From positions 558,001-622,000 of the forward strand of contig CP119321.1 of the NCBI GenBank assembly GCA_029202445.1: DNA of 64,000 nt, written 5' to 3'. Of the stretch, positions 7,687 through 16,691 are shown piece after piece. This stretch comes from Candidatus Microbacterium phytovorans (GTDB lineage: Bacteria; Actinomycetota; Actinomycetes; Actinomycetales; Microbacteriaceae). Position 1 is the first letter of the stretch; each line of letters opens with the position of its first letter. Below the pieces are notes generated by a model. It was given only the letters and a program-made list of their open reading frames with translations. It was not told where the DNA came from and did no database searches. Both the position numbers and the translations under genes were made by a program.

Positions 7687-10600
7687 ATGTTCCGAAAGAT
7701 CCTGGTCGCGAACCGCGGAGAGATCGCCATCCGCGCTTTCCGTGCCGCCTTCGAACTCGGTGCTCGCACCGTCGCCGTCTACCCGTACGAAGACCGCTAC
7801 TCCCTGCACCGCCTGAAGGCCGATGAGGCCTACGAGATCGGCACGAAGGGTCACCCCGTCCGCGCGTACCTCGACGTGTCGGAGATCATCCGGGTCGCCC
7901 GGGAGAGCGGTGCGGATGCCATCTACCCCGGGTACGGTTTCCTGTCCGAGAACCCCGAGCTCGCCGCCGAGGCTGCCGCCGCGGGGATCGCCTTCATCGG
8001 CCCGCCGTCGCGCGTGCTGGAGATGGCTGGCAACAAGGTCACTGCGAAGGAGCACGCGATTGCGGCCGGTGTGCCCGTGCTGCGGTCGACGCCCGCGTCC
8101 GACGATGTGGACGCGCTCGTCGCGCAGGCACCGGAGATCGGGTTCCCGATCTTCGTGAAGGCCGTCGCGGGTGGCGGCGGACGGGGGATGCGGCGCGTGG
8201 AGACGCCTGAGCAGCTGGCGCCCGCGCTGGCCGAGGCGATGCGGGAAGCGGATAGCGCCTTCGGCGACGCCCGCGTGTTCCTCGAGCAGGCCGTGCAGCG
8301 TCCGCGCCACGTCGAGGTGCAGATCCTCGCCGACGGCACAGGTCACACCGTTCACCTCTTCGAGCGCGACTGCTCCGTGCAGCGTCGCCACCAGAAGGTG
8401 ATCGAGATCGCGCCGGCGCCCAACCTCTCCGACGAGATCCGCGAGTCCCTGCACCATCACGCGGTGGCGTTCGCGAAGTCGATCGGCTACCAGAATGCGG
8501 GCACCGTCGAGTTCCTGCTCGAGACGGCCGGTCCGCGCACCGGTGAGGTCGTCTTCATCGAGATGAACCCGCGCATCCAGGTGGAGCACACCGTCACCGA
8601 GGAAGTCACCGACGTCGACCTCGTGCAGTCTCAGATGCGGATCGCCGCGGGGGAGACCCTCGAAGACCTGGGTCTCCGTCAGGAGCAGATCCGTCTCCGC
8701 GGAGCTGCCCTCCAGTGCCGCATCACCACCGAGGATCCGACCCAGGGCTTCCGCCCCGACACCGGCAAGATCACCACATACCGATCGCCCGGCGGCGCCG
8801 GTATCCGTCTCGATGGCGGCACCACGGCGGCGGGCTCACAGGTCAGCCCGCACTTCGACTCGATGCTCGCGAAACTCACCTGCCGTGGGCGTGACTTCGA
8901 GGCCGCTGTGGTGCGGTCGCGGCGAGCGCTGGCGGAGTTCCGGATTCGCGGGGTGTCGACCAACATCCCCTTCCTCCAGCAGGTGCTCGACGACCCCGCC
9001 TTCGTGGTCGGCGATCTGAGCACGGCGTTCATCGACGAGCGTCCTCAGCTGCTCAAGGGACGGGAATCGAAGGACCGTGGATCGAAGATCATGGCATGGC
9101 TGGCCGACGTGACGGTCAACAAGCCGCACGGCGAGAATCCGATCTCGATCACACCCGCGTCCAAGCTGCCCGCGATCGCGCTGTCCGGTGAGCCGCAGGC
9201 CGGGTCGCGCCAGCGTCTCCAGCGGCTCGGCCCGGAGGGTTTCGCCGCGGCACTGCGTGCTCAGACGGCTCTCGCCGTCACCGAGACGACCTTCCGCGAC
9301 GCGCACCAGTCCCTCCTGGCGACCCGGGTGCGCACGCGTGACCTCGTGACAGTCGCGCCGTATGTCGCGCGACTCACGCCGCAGTTGCTCTCGGTGGAGG
9401 CCTGGGGCGGCGCCACGTACGATGTGGCCCTTCGTTTCCTGGGCGAGGACCCGTGGGAGCGACTCGACGCACTGCGGGAGGCTCTCCCCAACGTCGCCAT
9501 CCAGATGCTGCTCCGCGGGCGTAACACGGTCGGTTACACCCCGTACCCGACCGCCGTGACGGATGCCTTCGTCCGGGAGGCCGCGGCATCCGGGGTCGAC
9601 ATCTTCCGCATCTTCGATGCCCTCAACGACGTCTCCCAGATGCGCCCCGCGATCGATGCGGTGCTCGCGACCGGCACGTCCGTGGCGGAGGTCGCACTCT
9701 GCTACACGGGCGATCTCCTCGATCCCACCGAGGACCTGTACACGCTCGACTACTACCTCCGACTCGCGGAGCAGATCGTCGACGCCGGCGCGCACATCCT
9801 CGCCATCAAGGACATGGCGGGACTGCTGCGCCCCGGTGCGGCCGCGACGCTGGTCTCCGCTCTTCGGGACCGGTTCGACCTTCCGGTCCATGTGCACACG
9901 CACGACACCGCGGGAGGGCAGCTCGCGACCCTGCTGGCGGCGAGCGCCGCGGGCGCGGATGCCGTGGATGCCGCGGCCGCTCCCATGGCGGGAACCACCA
10001 GTCAGCCGTCGCTGTCGGCGTTGGTCGCCGCGCTCGCGCACACCGACCGCGACACGGGACTGAACCTGCCCGCCGTCGCCGATCTCGAGCCGTACTGGGA
10101 GGCGATGCGTCACCTGTACCACCCCTTCGAGTCCGGTCTGCCGGGACCGACCGGCCGCGTGTACACGCACGAGATCCCCGGCGGACAGCTGTCGAACCTC
10201 CGGCAGCAGGCCATCGCACTCGGACTCGCGGACGACTTCGAGCTCATCGAGGACATGTACGCCGCGGCCAACGACATCCTCGGCCGGGTGCCGAAGGTGA
10301 CGCCGTCATCGAAGGTCGTCGGCGACCTCGCACTCCACCTGGCCGCGGTGAAGGCCGACCCCGCCGACTTCGCGGCGAACCCGGAGAAGTACGATGTGCC
10401 CGATTCGGTGGTGGGCTTCATGGCCGGCGAGCTCGGCGATCTCCCGGGCGGGTGGCCGGAGCCGTTCCGGACGAAGGTGCTGCGCGGGCGCGAGGTGAAG
10501 ATCGGGGTGACCGAGATCTCGACCGCACACCAGGCGGCGCTGGCCGCGGATCCCGCGACCCGTCGTCGCACGCTCAACGAGCTGCTGTTCCCCGCGCCCA

Positions 10601-11094
10601 CGAAGACCTACCGCGAGGTGAAGGCGACCTACGGCGACTTGAGCGTGCTCGAGACGGCCGACTACCTGTACGGCCTCACCCCGGGTACCGAGCACGTCGT
10701 CGAGATCGAGCGCGGCGTGCAGCTGTATGTCGGCCTCGAGGCTATCGGCGCGGCCGACGACAAGGGCATGCGCACCGTCATGACGACGCTCAATGGGCAA
10801 CTTCGCCCGGTGTTCGTGCGCGACCGCAGCATCGCCGTCGAAGGCCGACAGGCGGAGAAGGCGGATACGTCACGACCGGGGCAGGTGGCGGCACCGTTCT
10901 CGGGCGTCGTGACCCTCAAGATCGGTGTCGGCGACGCTGTCAGCGCGGGACAGCCCGTCGCCTCCATCGAAGCGATGAAGATGGAGGCGGCCATCACCGC
11001 ACCCGTCGACGGGGTCGTGGAGCGGGTGGTGATCCCCACGACGGCGCAGGTCGAAGCGGGTGATCTTTTGGTCGTCCTGCGACCCGCCGAGTAG
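7687..11094 (+). CDS. pyc: pyruvate carboxylase
   Basis: 1135 residues from ATG 7687 (MFRKILVANRGEIAIR), preceded by GAGGTGAGC. The enzyme makes oxaloacetate from pyruvate, bicarbonate and ATP. Order: biotin carboxylase (residues 1 to ~450, with GGGGRGMRRV and FIEMNPRIQVEHTVTEEVT), carboxyltransferase (~530-810, with ETTFRDAHQSLLATRVRT and HVHTHDTAGG), the conserved linker domain, and the biotinyl domain with EAMKMEA (biotin Lys near residue 1098). Single-chain length is standard. An upstream in-frame GTG would add 28 residues with no family counterpart. Confidence 0.96.
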   Translation: MFRKILVANRGEIAIRAFRAAFELGARTVAVYPYEDRYSLHRLKADEAYEIGTKGHPVRAYLDVSEIIRVARESGADAIYPGYGFLSENPELAAEAAAAGIAFIGPPSRVLEMAGNKVTAKEHAIAAGVPVLRSTPASDDVDALVAQAPEIGFPIFVKAVAGGGGRGMRRVETPEQLAPALAEAMREADSAFGDARVFLEQAVQRPRHVEVQILADGTGHTVHLFERDCSVQRRHQKVIEIAPAPNLSDEIRESLHHHAVAFAKSIGYQNAGTVEFLLETAGPRTGEVVFIEMNPRIQVEHTVTEEVTDVDLVQSQMRIAAGETLEDLGLRQEQIRLRGAALQCRITTEDPTQGFRPDTGKITTYRSPGGAGIRLDGGTTAAGSQVSPHFDSMLAKLTCRGRDFEAAVVRSRRALAEFRIRGVSTNIPFLQQVLDDPAFVVGDLSTAFIDERPQLLKGRESKDRGSKIMAWLADVTVNKPHGENPISITPASKLPAIALSGEPQAGSRQRLQRLGPEGFAAALRAQTALAVTETTFRDAHQSLLATRVRTRDLVTVAPYVARLTPQLLSVEAWGGATYDVALRFLGEDPWERLDALREALPNVAIQMLLRGRNTVGYTPYPTAVTDAFVREAAASGVDIFRIFDALNDVSQMRPAIDAVLATGTSVAEVALCYTGDLLDPTEDLYTLDYYLRLAEQIVDAGAHILAIKDMAGLLRPGAAATLVSALRDRFDLPVHVHTHDTAGGQLATLLAASAAGADAVDAAAAPMAGTTSQPSLSALVAALAHTDRDTGLNLPAVADLEPYWEAMRHLYHPFESGLPGPTGRVYTHEIPGGQLSNLRQQAIALGLADDFELIEDMYAAANDILGRVPKVTPSSKVVGDLALHLAAVKADPADFAANPEKYDVPDSVVGFMAGELGDLPGGWPEPFRTKVLRGREVKIGVTEISTAHQAALAADPATRRRTLNELLFPAPTKTYREVKATYGDLSVLETADYLYGLTPGTEHVVEIERGVQLYVGLEAIGAADDKGMRTVMTTLNGQLRPVFVRDRSIAVEGRQAEKADTSRPGQVAAPFSGVVTLKIGVGDAVSAGQPVASIEAMKMEAAITAPVDGVVERVVIPTTAQVEAGDLLVVLRPAE

Positions 11095-11155
11095 CCTGGC
11101 ACCCTGGGCCGCGACATGCACCCGCGACCTGGGGATCTATCTGGAGTGAACAGCA

Positions 11156-12496
11156 GTGACGCCTGAGCGCAAAGACGAGACGCCCGACGAGCTCGAAAAC
11201 GGGGTGCTGACCACCGGCAGCATCGACACCGCCGGCATCGGCCTGATCGGCGGTTCGACCGCACAGGTCGACGTCGACCTGCCGTCGCTGACGGCCGACG
11301 AGGACGATCTCCTCACCGAGGAGGAACTGCTCGCGGAGGCCGACGACCTGCTCGTCGACCGGTCGAGTAACCCGGTCGACACCGTCGATGCGGAGCTCGT
11401 CGTCGACCCCGGCACGGGCCCGCAACCGATCAGCCGACGCGAGGCGCATCACCTCGGCGACCATGACGCGAAGCACGCCGTCGAGCGGGTCCACACGCGC
11501 ACGGCGGACGTTCCTCTGCAGTCGCGCCGGCTGGGCGAGCTCGAGGGCGGACGCGAGAGCTCCGACCTTCTCACCGCCGACCGCCTGCTCGACCCCGCTC
11601 ACGTCGTGCGACCCGAGCCCGAGGGCGGGTGGCAGCACTTCGTGTATTCGGTCACGGGTCACCGGGTGAACCTGGGAGACGGCAAGCGCGCCCGCGCCCG
11701 CAAGGAGCTCGACCGTCGTATCGCGGCGCCGCTGGGAGGCGGAGCCAAGTTCGTGCCGATTCTCTCGCGCAAGGGTGGCGTCGGGAAGACCACCGTCTCG
11801 ACGCTCCTGGGCATGGCCCTGGCCGACGCGCGGGACGACCGCGTGATCGCGATCGACGCCAACCCCGATCGCGGTACGCTCGCCGATCGCATCGGTCGCG
11901 TCAGCGGCAAGACCGTCCGTGATCTCGTACGTGTGCGCGGGGAAGTGGTCGGGTTCAACGATCTCTCCTCCATCGTGGCCCGCGACGAGACGCGACTCGA
12001 CGTGCTCGCGTCCGACGCCGATCCGCGCGTGTCCGAGGCGTTCAACGATCGCGATTATCACGACGTGGCATCCGTCGCCGCCCATTACTACTCGATCGTC
12101 CTCACCGACACGGGCACCGGCATCGTGCACTCGGTGATGGAGGCCACCCTCCAGCTAGCCGATGTGCTCGTCGTGGTGGCGGGGCTCAGCGTCGACGAGG
12201 CGCGGCTGGCATCCGAGACGCTCACGTGGCTGGAGACGAACGGCTACGAGGACCAGGTGCGTAACGCGGTGGTGGTACTCAACACCGCCCGCCCGGGCAC
12301 CCCGCTCGTGCGCGCGTCGGAACTGGAAGCCCACTTCGGCACCCGGGTGCGCACGGTGGTGCGGATGCCGTACGACCCGCACCTGGCCGCCGGCAGCGCC
12401 GTCTCCTTCCGTGACCTGCAGCCCGCGACCCGCCAGGCTGCCCGCGAACTGGCCGCGACGGTCGTCGAGGGCCTGCGTATCCTGGCATCCGCCTGA
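11156..12496 (+). CDS. MinD/ParA-like ATPase with long acidic N-terminus (EspI-like)
   Basis: 446 residues. The first ~150 residues are acidic and low in complexity (DEDDLLTEEELLAEADDLL). A short conserved patch GWQHFVYSVTGHRVNLG then leads into a MinD-type ATPase: Walker A KGGVGKTT near residue 206, DANPDRGTLADR, and SIVLTDTGTGI as Walker B. This arrangement resembles ATPases linked to type VII (ESX) secretion, such as EspI, but no ESX gene is nearby. GTG start. The last base of its stop is the first base of the def start, so the two are coupled. The target is unknown. Confidence 0.8.
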   Translation: MTPERKDETPDELENGVLTTGSIDTAGIGLIGGSTAQVDVDLPSLTADEDDLLTEEELLAEADDLLVDRSSNPVDTVDAELVVDPGTGPQPISRREAHHLGDHDAKHAVERVHTRTADVPLQSRRLGELEGGRESSDLLTADRLLDPAHVVRPEPEGGWQHFVYSVTGHRVNLGDGKRARARKELDRRIAAPLGGGAKFVPILSRKGGVGKTTVSTLLGMALADARDDRVIAIDANPDRGTLADRIGRVSGKTVRDLVRVRGEVVGFNDLSSIVARDETRLDVLASDADPRVSEAFNDRDYHDVASVAAHYYSIVLTDTGTGIVHSVMEATLQLADVLVVVAGLSVDEARLASETLTWLETNGYEDQVRNAVVVLNTARPGTPLVRASELEAHFGTRVRTVVRMPYDPHLAAGSAVSFRDLQPATRQAARELAATVVEGLRILASA

Positions 12497-12987
12497 TGTC
12501 CGTCCGTCCCATTCGCCTCTTCGGCGACCCCGTGCTGCGCGCGCCCTCGGCGCCCGTGGAGTCCATCGACGACGGGGTGCGAGCGCTCGTGCAGGATCTG
12601 CTCGACACCGTGGAACTGCCGGGACGCGCGGGGGTCGCCGCGCCTCAGATCGGGGTCGGCGTGCGCGCCTTCAGCTACAACGTCGACGGCGTCATCGGCT
12701 ACGTGCTCAATCCGGTCATCGTCGAGTTGTCGGGTGAGCCGCGGCCGACGGGCGAAGGATGCCTCTCGGTGCCGGGACTCTGGCACGACGCGATCCGGTA
12801 CCCGCACGCAAAGGTCGTGGGCATCGACCTCGACGGCAACGAACTCGTGCTGGAGGGCGACGGTCTGTTCGCACAGGCGCTACAGCACGAGACCGACCAC
12901 CTCGACGGCATGCTCTATCTGGAACGGCTCGACCCGGCCACGCGCAAGGTCGCGATGCGCGAGGTGCGCGAGTCCGACTGGTTCTGA
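12496..12987 (+). CDS. def: peptide deformylase
   Basis: 163 residues. It removes the N-formyl group from nascent proteins. The three family motifs are present: GVAAPQIG (46-53; Ala where GLAAPQ is usual), EGCLSVPG (87-94, metal ligand Cys 89), and HETDHLDG (131 onward, metal ligands His 131 and His 135, catalytic Glu 132). The ATG shares one base with the stop of the MinD-like gene. Confidence 0.95.
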   Translation: MSVRPIRLFGDPVLRAPSAPVESIDDGVRALVQDLLDTVELPGRAGVAAPQIGVGVRAFSYNVDGVIGYVLNPVIVELSGEPRPTGEGCLSVPGLWHDAIRYPHAKVVGIDLDGNELVLEGDGLFAQALQHETDHLDGMLYLERLDPATRKVAMREVRESDWF

Positions 12988-13011
12988 GCCCCGTCGGACC
13001 CGCGCGCTCGA

Positions 13012-14844
13012 TCAGCCCAGCGACACGTTCGTCGTGGTCACCGGAACCGCGTAGAGGTCCTCGATCTGCTTCGCGAAGTCGCTCATGATGACGTTGCGCT
13101 TGATGCTCATCTTCGGGGTGAGGTGGCCGCTGGCCTCGGTCCACTCCGAATCGAGGATCTCGAACTTGCGGATGGACTCGGCGCGCGAGACCCCCTTGTT
13201 GGCGATGTCGATCGCGCGCTGCACTTCCGCGCGCACCTTCGGGTTCTTCGCCGCATCCGCCAGCGACATGTCGGCCGGAAGCTCGTTGTTGCTCAGCCAC
13301 GCCGGCAGCATCTCCGGGTCGAGGGTGACCAGCGCGGAGATGAACGGCTTCTGGTCCCCGACGACGACGACCTGTCCGACGATCGGGTTCGCGCGGATCG
13401 GGTCTTCCAGGGCAGCCGGGGCGACGTTCTTTCCGCCCGCGGTGACGATGATCTCCTTCTTTCGACCGGTGATCGTGAGGAAGCCCTCCTCGTCGAACGA
13501 CCCGATGTCGCCCGTCTTGAACCAGCCGTCGTCGAAGGTGTCGGCGGTGGCTTCGGGATTGCGCCAGTACTCCTTGAAGACGTTGATGCCGCGCACCTCG
13601 ATCTCACCGTCTTCGGCGAGGCGCACGCCGACGCCGGGGAGCACCGGGCCCACCGTGCCGATCTTCGACTTCTTCGCGAGGTTGACCGTGGCGGGGGCTG
13701 TCGTCTCGGTGAGGCCGTAGCCTTCGAGGATGGTCACGCCGAGGCTGTGGAAGAAGTGGCCCAGGCGAGCTCCGAGCGGCGCCGATCCCGAGACGGCATA
13801 CGTGACGCGACCGCCCATGGCGGCGCGCAGCTTGCTGTAGACGAGCTTGTCGAAGAGGGCGAACTTGATCTTCGTGCCGAACGGGACCTTCTTCCCCTCC
13901 TGGAGGAGCCGCGAGTGCTCGATCGCCGTGTGGGCGGCGGCGCGGAAGATCTTGCCCTTGCCCCCGGCCTCGGCCTTCTGCTCCGCCGAGTTGTAGACCT
14001 TCTCGAAGACGCGGGGGACTGCCAGCAGGAAGGTGGGCTGGAACGAGCCGAGCGCGGGGAGGAGCTGCTTCGTGTCGGGCTGGTGGCCCGTCTTCACTCC
14101 CGCGTGGATGTCGAGGATCGAGATGAACCGCGCGAAGACGTGAGCCGTCGTGATGAACAGCAGCGTCGAGGCGCCCGGGGTGTTCACGACCTCCGCGAGG
14201 GCCTTCGCCGAGTTCCGGGACAGCTCGACGAAGTTGCTGTGCGTCAGCACGCAGCCCTTCGGGCGCCCGGTCGAGCCGGAGGTGTAGATGAGAGTCGCGA
14301 TGTCTGCGCCGACGGCGAGGTTGCGTCGCCGCTCGATCTCGTCGTCCGACACGTCCGTGCCCTTCGAGCGCAACTCATCGAGGTCGCCCGAGGCCATCGT
14401 CCAGACGTCGCGCACGAGGGGTACCTCGGAGCGGATCTCCGCGACGCGGCTCGCGTGATCGGTGGACTCCGCGATGACGGCCACCGCACCCGAGTCGGAG
14501 AGGATCCAGCTGATCTGCGACGCGGAGCTGGTCTCGTAGATCGGCACCATGACGGCGCCGGCGAAGAAGAGGGCGAAGTCGACGAGGGTCCACTCGTACG
14601 TCGTGCGGGCGATGAAGCCCACCTTGTCGCCAGGCTGCACGCCGACGGCGGCGAAGCCTTTCGCCAGGGCGACGACCTCGCGCTGGAACTCGGCGGCGGT
14701 GATGTCGCGCCAGCCGTCGCCGTCGGGGACGGCGAACAGTGCGAGCGAGGGCGTGGCCTTGACGCGCTCGACCAGCAGGTCGCTGACGTTGGCCTGAGGG
14801 TCGGCGGGGACGACCGCGGGGACTTCGAATTGGACGGCGCTCAT
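13012..14844 (-). CDS. fadD: long-chain fatty-acid-CoA ligase
   Basis: 610 residues from the ATG at 14844, with AAGGAG nine bases upstream; a TTG three codons earlier is less likely. ANL-superfamily adenylating enzyme: P-loop-like IYTSGSTGRPKGCVLTHSN, the GYGLTET motif, and TGDIGSFDEEGFLTITGRKKEIIVTAGGKNV. It activates long-chain fatty acids to acyl-CoA with ATP. It belongs to the AMP-forming FadD15-like type common in actinobacteria. Converges with def, with 24 bases between stops. Confidence 0.93.
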   Translation of the reverse strand: MSAVQFEVPAVVPADPQANVSDLLVERVKATPSLALFAVPDGDGWRDITAAEFQREVVALAKGFAAVGVQPGDKVGFIARTTYEWTLVDFALFFAGAVMVPIYETSSASQISWILSDSGAVAVIAESTDHASRVAEIRSEVPLVRDVWTMASGDLDELRSKGTDVSDDEIERRRNLAVGADIATLIYTSGSTGRPKGCVLTHSNFVELSRNSAKALAEVVNTPGASTLLFITTAHVFARFISILDIHAGVKTGHQPDTKQLLPALGSFQPTFLLAVPRVFEKVYNSAEQKAEAGGKGKIFRAAAHTAIEHSRLLQEGKKVPFGTKIKFALFDKLVYSKLRAAMGGRVTYAVSGSAPLGARLGHFFHSLGVTILEGYGLTETTAPATVNLAKKSKIGTVGPVLPGVGVRLAEDGEIEVRGINVFKEYWRNPEATADTFDDGWFKTGDIGSFDEEGFLTITGRKKEIIVTAGGKNVAPAALEDPIRANPIVGQVVVVGDQKPFISALVTLDPEMLPAWLSNNELPADMSLADAAKNPKVRAEVQRAIDIANKGVSRAESIRKFEILDSEWTEASGHLTPKMSIKRNVIMSDFAKQIEDLYAVPVTTTNVSLG

Positions 14845-14898
14845 GGGCGGCAACTCCTTCGGTACCGGTACAGCGTCGGAAGTGACGGGTTGGCACTG

Positions 14899-14904
14899 AG
14901 TCTA
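14899..14904 (-). promoter_or_regulatory. -10 box of fadD
   Basis: Minus-strand TAGACT, leaving about 55 bases of leader before the ATG. Confidence 0.4.
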
Positions 14905-14955
14905 GCCGGTGGCAATACCCGGTCCACCGGCCCGCGTGCGGCGGAGGGAGCGGAC

Positions 14956-14961
14956 TAGACT
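14956..14961 (+). promoter_or_regulatory. -10 box of the ROK kinase gene
   Basis: TAGACT, seven bases before an in-frame ATG at 14969. Translation could begin leaderless there, adding 12 basic residues, or at GTG 15005 behind GGGAGGAG. Confidence 0.45.
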
Positions 14962-15004
14962 TCTGCGGATGCCGCGCGCGCCGCGCCGGCGTGGGAGGAG
15001 CAGC

Positions 15005-15940
15005 GTGCACAGCGTCGGCATCGATATCGGCGGAACGAAGATCGCCGGGGGCGTCGTCGCGGAAGACGGCTCGATCGTGGAGCGACTCCGAGTCGTTACC
15101 CCCGAGGAGCCCGCTGATCTCGCCGATGCCGTCGCCTCGATGGTGCTCGATCTCGCCTCCCGCCGCGACGTGCGCACGGTCGGTGTCGCCGCGGCCGGCT
15201 TCATCGACGCAACCCGATCGGTGATCGTCCACGCCCCCAACATCGACTGGCATGATGAGCCGCTGCGAGCGGAGCTGGAGGCCCGCATCGGCCGCTCGGT
15301 CACGCTGGAGAATGACGCGAACGCGGCCGGCTGGGGCGAGTACCGTTTCGGTGCCGGTCAGGACTGCTCCAACCTCGTCATGCTCACGCTCGGCACCGGC
15401 GTCGGAGGAGCCGTCATCATCGATGGAAAGCTGCTGGTCGGCGGCAACGGCATCGGCGGTGAGCTGGGGCACATCCGCTTCATCCGCGGCGGACGTCCAT
15501 GCGGCTGCGGGCAGAACGGATGCCTGGAGCAGTACGCGTCGGGACGCGCGCTGCAGCGGGAGATCGCCGACATCGCGGATGCCGGGGGAATCGGCGCCGC
15601 GTTGGCGGCGGCGCAGGACGAACGCGGAATCGTGCACGGAGCGGATATGGCGCGTCTCGTGGAGGCGGCGGACCCGGGTGCTCTCGAGGCCCTCAACCGG
15701 GTGGCGACGGCCCTCGGTGAAGCGTGCGGGGAGTTCCAGGCGGTCTTGGACCCCGAACTGTTCGTCATCGGGGGCGGAGTAGCCGACCTGGGCGATGCGC
15801 TCCTCGCTCCCGTCCGCCTCGCGTATGAGACCTCCCTGCCCGGCTACGGCGACCGGCCCGTCGCGAGCTTCGCGATCGCGACGCTCGGCAACGACGCCGG
15901 ACTCATCGGCGTGGCAGACCTCGCGAGGATCCGGGGCTGA
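15005..15940 (+). CDS. glk: ROK-family glucokinase
   Basis: 311 residues from GTG 15005, which has GGGAGGAG upstream. N-terminal phosphate loop DIGGTKIAGG (from residue 7), active-site ENDANAAGWGEYRFGAG, and the zinc motif CGCGQNGCLEQYASG, which defines ROK proteins. No N-terminal DNA-binding domain, so this is a kinase and not a NagC-like repressor. It probably phosphorylates glucose with ATP. An alternative leaderless ATG at 14969 would give an N-terminal MPRAPRRRGRSS extension. Confidence 0.9.
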   Translation: MHSVGIDIGGTKIAGGVVAEDGSIVERLRVVTPEEPADLADAVASMVLDLASRRDVRTVGVAAAGFIDATRSVIVHAPNIDWHDEPLRAELEARIGRSVTLENDANAAGWGEYRFGAGQDCSNLVMLTLGTGVGGAVIIDGKLLVGGNGIGGELGHIRFIRGGRPCGCGQNGCLEQYASGRALQREIADIADAGGIGAALAAAQDERGIVHGADMARLVEAADPGALEALNRVATALGEACGEFQAVLDPELFVIGGGVADLGDALLAPVRLAYETSLPGYGDRPVASFAIATLGNDAGLIGVADLARIRG

Positions 15941-15942
15941 CG

Positions 15943-16629
15943 ATGTTCTACTGGTTCATGAAATACGTGGTCATCGGGCCGATCGTCAAGGCGATCTTCC
16001 GACCCTGGATCGTGGGCCGCAGCAACATCCCGACGTCGGGCGCCGCCATCCTCGCCAGCAATCACCTCTCGGTGAGCGACTCGATCTTCCTCCCGCTGAT
16101 GATCGACCGGCCCATGTCGTTCCTCGCCAAGAGCGACTACTTCACCGGCAAGGGGATCAAGGGCTGGGCCACGCGCATGTTCATGAAGGCGACGGGGCAG
16201 ATTCCGATCGACCGCACGGGCGGCAAGGCATCCGAAGACTCGCTCAACACGGGACTGCAGGTGCTCGGCCGGGGCGATCTCCTCGGGATCTATCCGGAGG
16301 GCACCCGCAGCCCCGACGGAAAGCTGTACCGAGGACGCACGGGCCTCGCGCGAATGGCCCTGGAGGCGCGGGTGCCGGTCATTCCCGTCGTCATGGTCGA
16401 CACCGGAACGATCATGCCCATCGGTCGTTCCATCCCGCGGATCGGACGGGTGGGCATGGTGATCGGGGAGCCGCTCGACTTCCGCCGCTTCCAGGGGATG
16501 GAAAGCGACCGCTACGTCCTGCGCTCGGTGACCGACGAGATCATGGTCGCGCTGCAGCGGCTGGGGGAGCAGGAGTACGACGACGTGTACGCCTCCACGG
16601 TGAAGGACCGCGTCCCGAGCGCGACGTGA
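15943..16629 (+). CDS. 1-acyl-sn-glycerol-3-phosphate acyltransferase (PlsC family)
   Basis: 228 residues. Catalytic NHLSVSD (His 41 and Asp 46, the HX4D motif) and substrate-binding YPEGTRSPDG (about 117-126), with VPVIPVVM downstream. It transfers an acyl chain to lysophosphatidic acid in phospholipid synthesis at the inner face of the membrane. It starts two bases after the kinase stop and is probably cotranscribed with it. Confidence 0.92.
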   Translation: MFYWFMKYVVIGPIVKAIFRPWIVGRSNIPTSGAAILASNHLSVSDSIFLPLMIDRPMSFLAKSDYFTGKGIKGWATRMFMKATGQIPIDRTGGKASEDSLNTGLQVLGRGDLLGIYPEGTRSPDGKLYRGRTGLARMALEARVPVIPVVMVDTGTIMPIGRSIPRIGRVGMVIGEPLDFRRFQGMESDRYVLRSVTDEIMVALQRLGEQEYDDVYASTVKDRVPSAT

Positions 16630-16679
16630 GCGAGTGCTCCGGGTGCGTCACATCGATCCGAGGCGTCACCCCGCGCCAC

Positions 16680-16685
16680 TAGACT
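16680..16685 (+). promoter_or_regulatory. -10 box of aroG
   Basis: TAGACT, then six bases, then the ATG at 16692: leaderless layout. Confidence 0.55.
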
Positions 16686-16691
16686 GAACGG

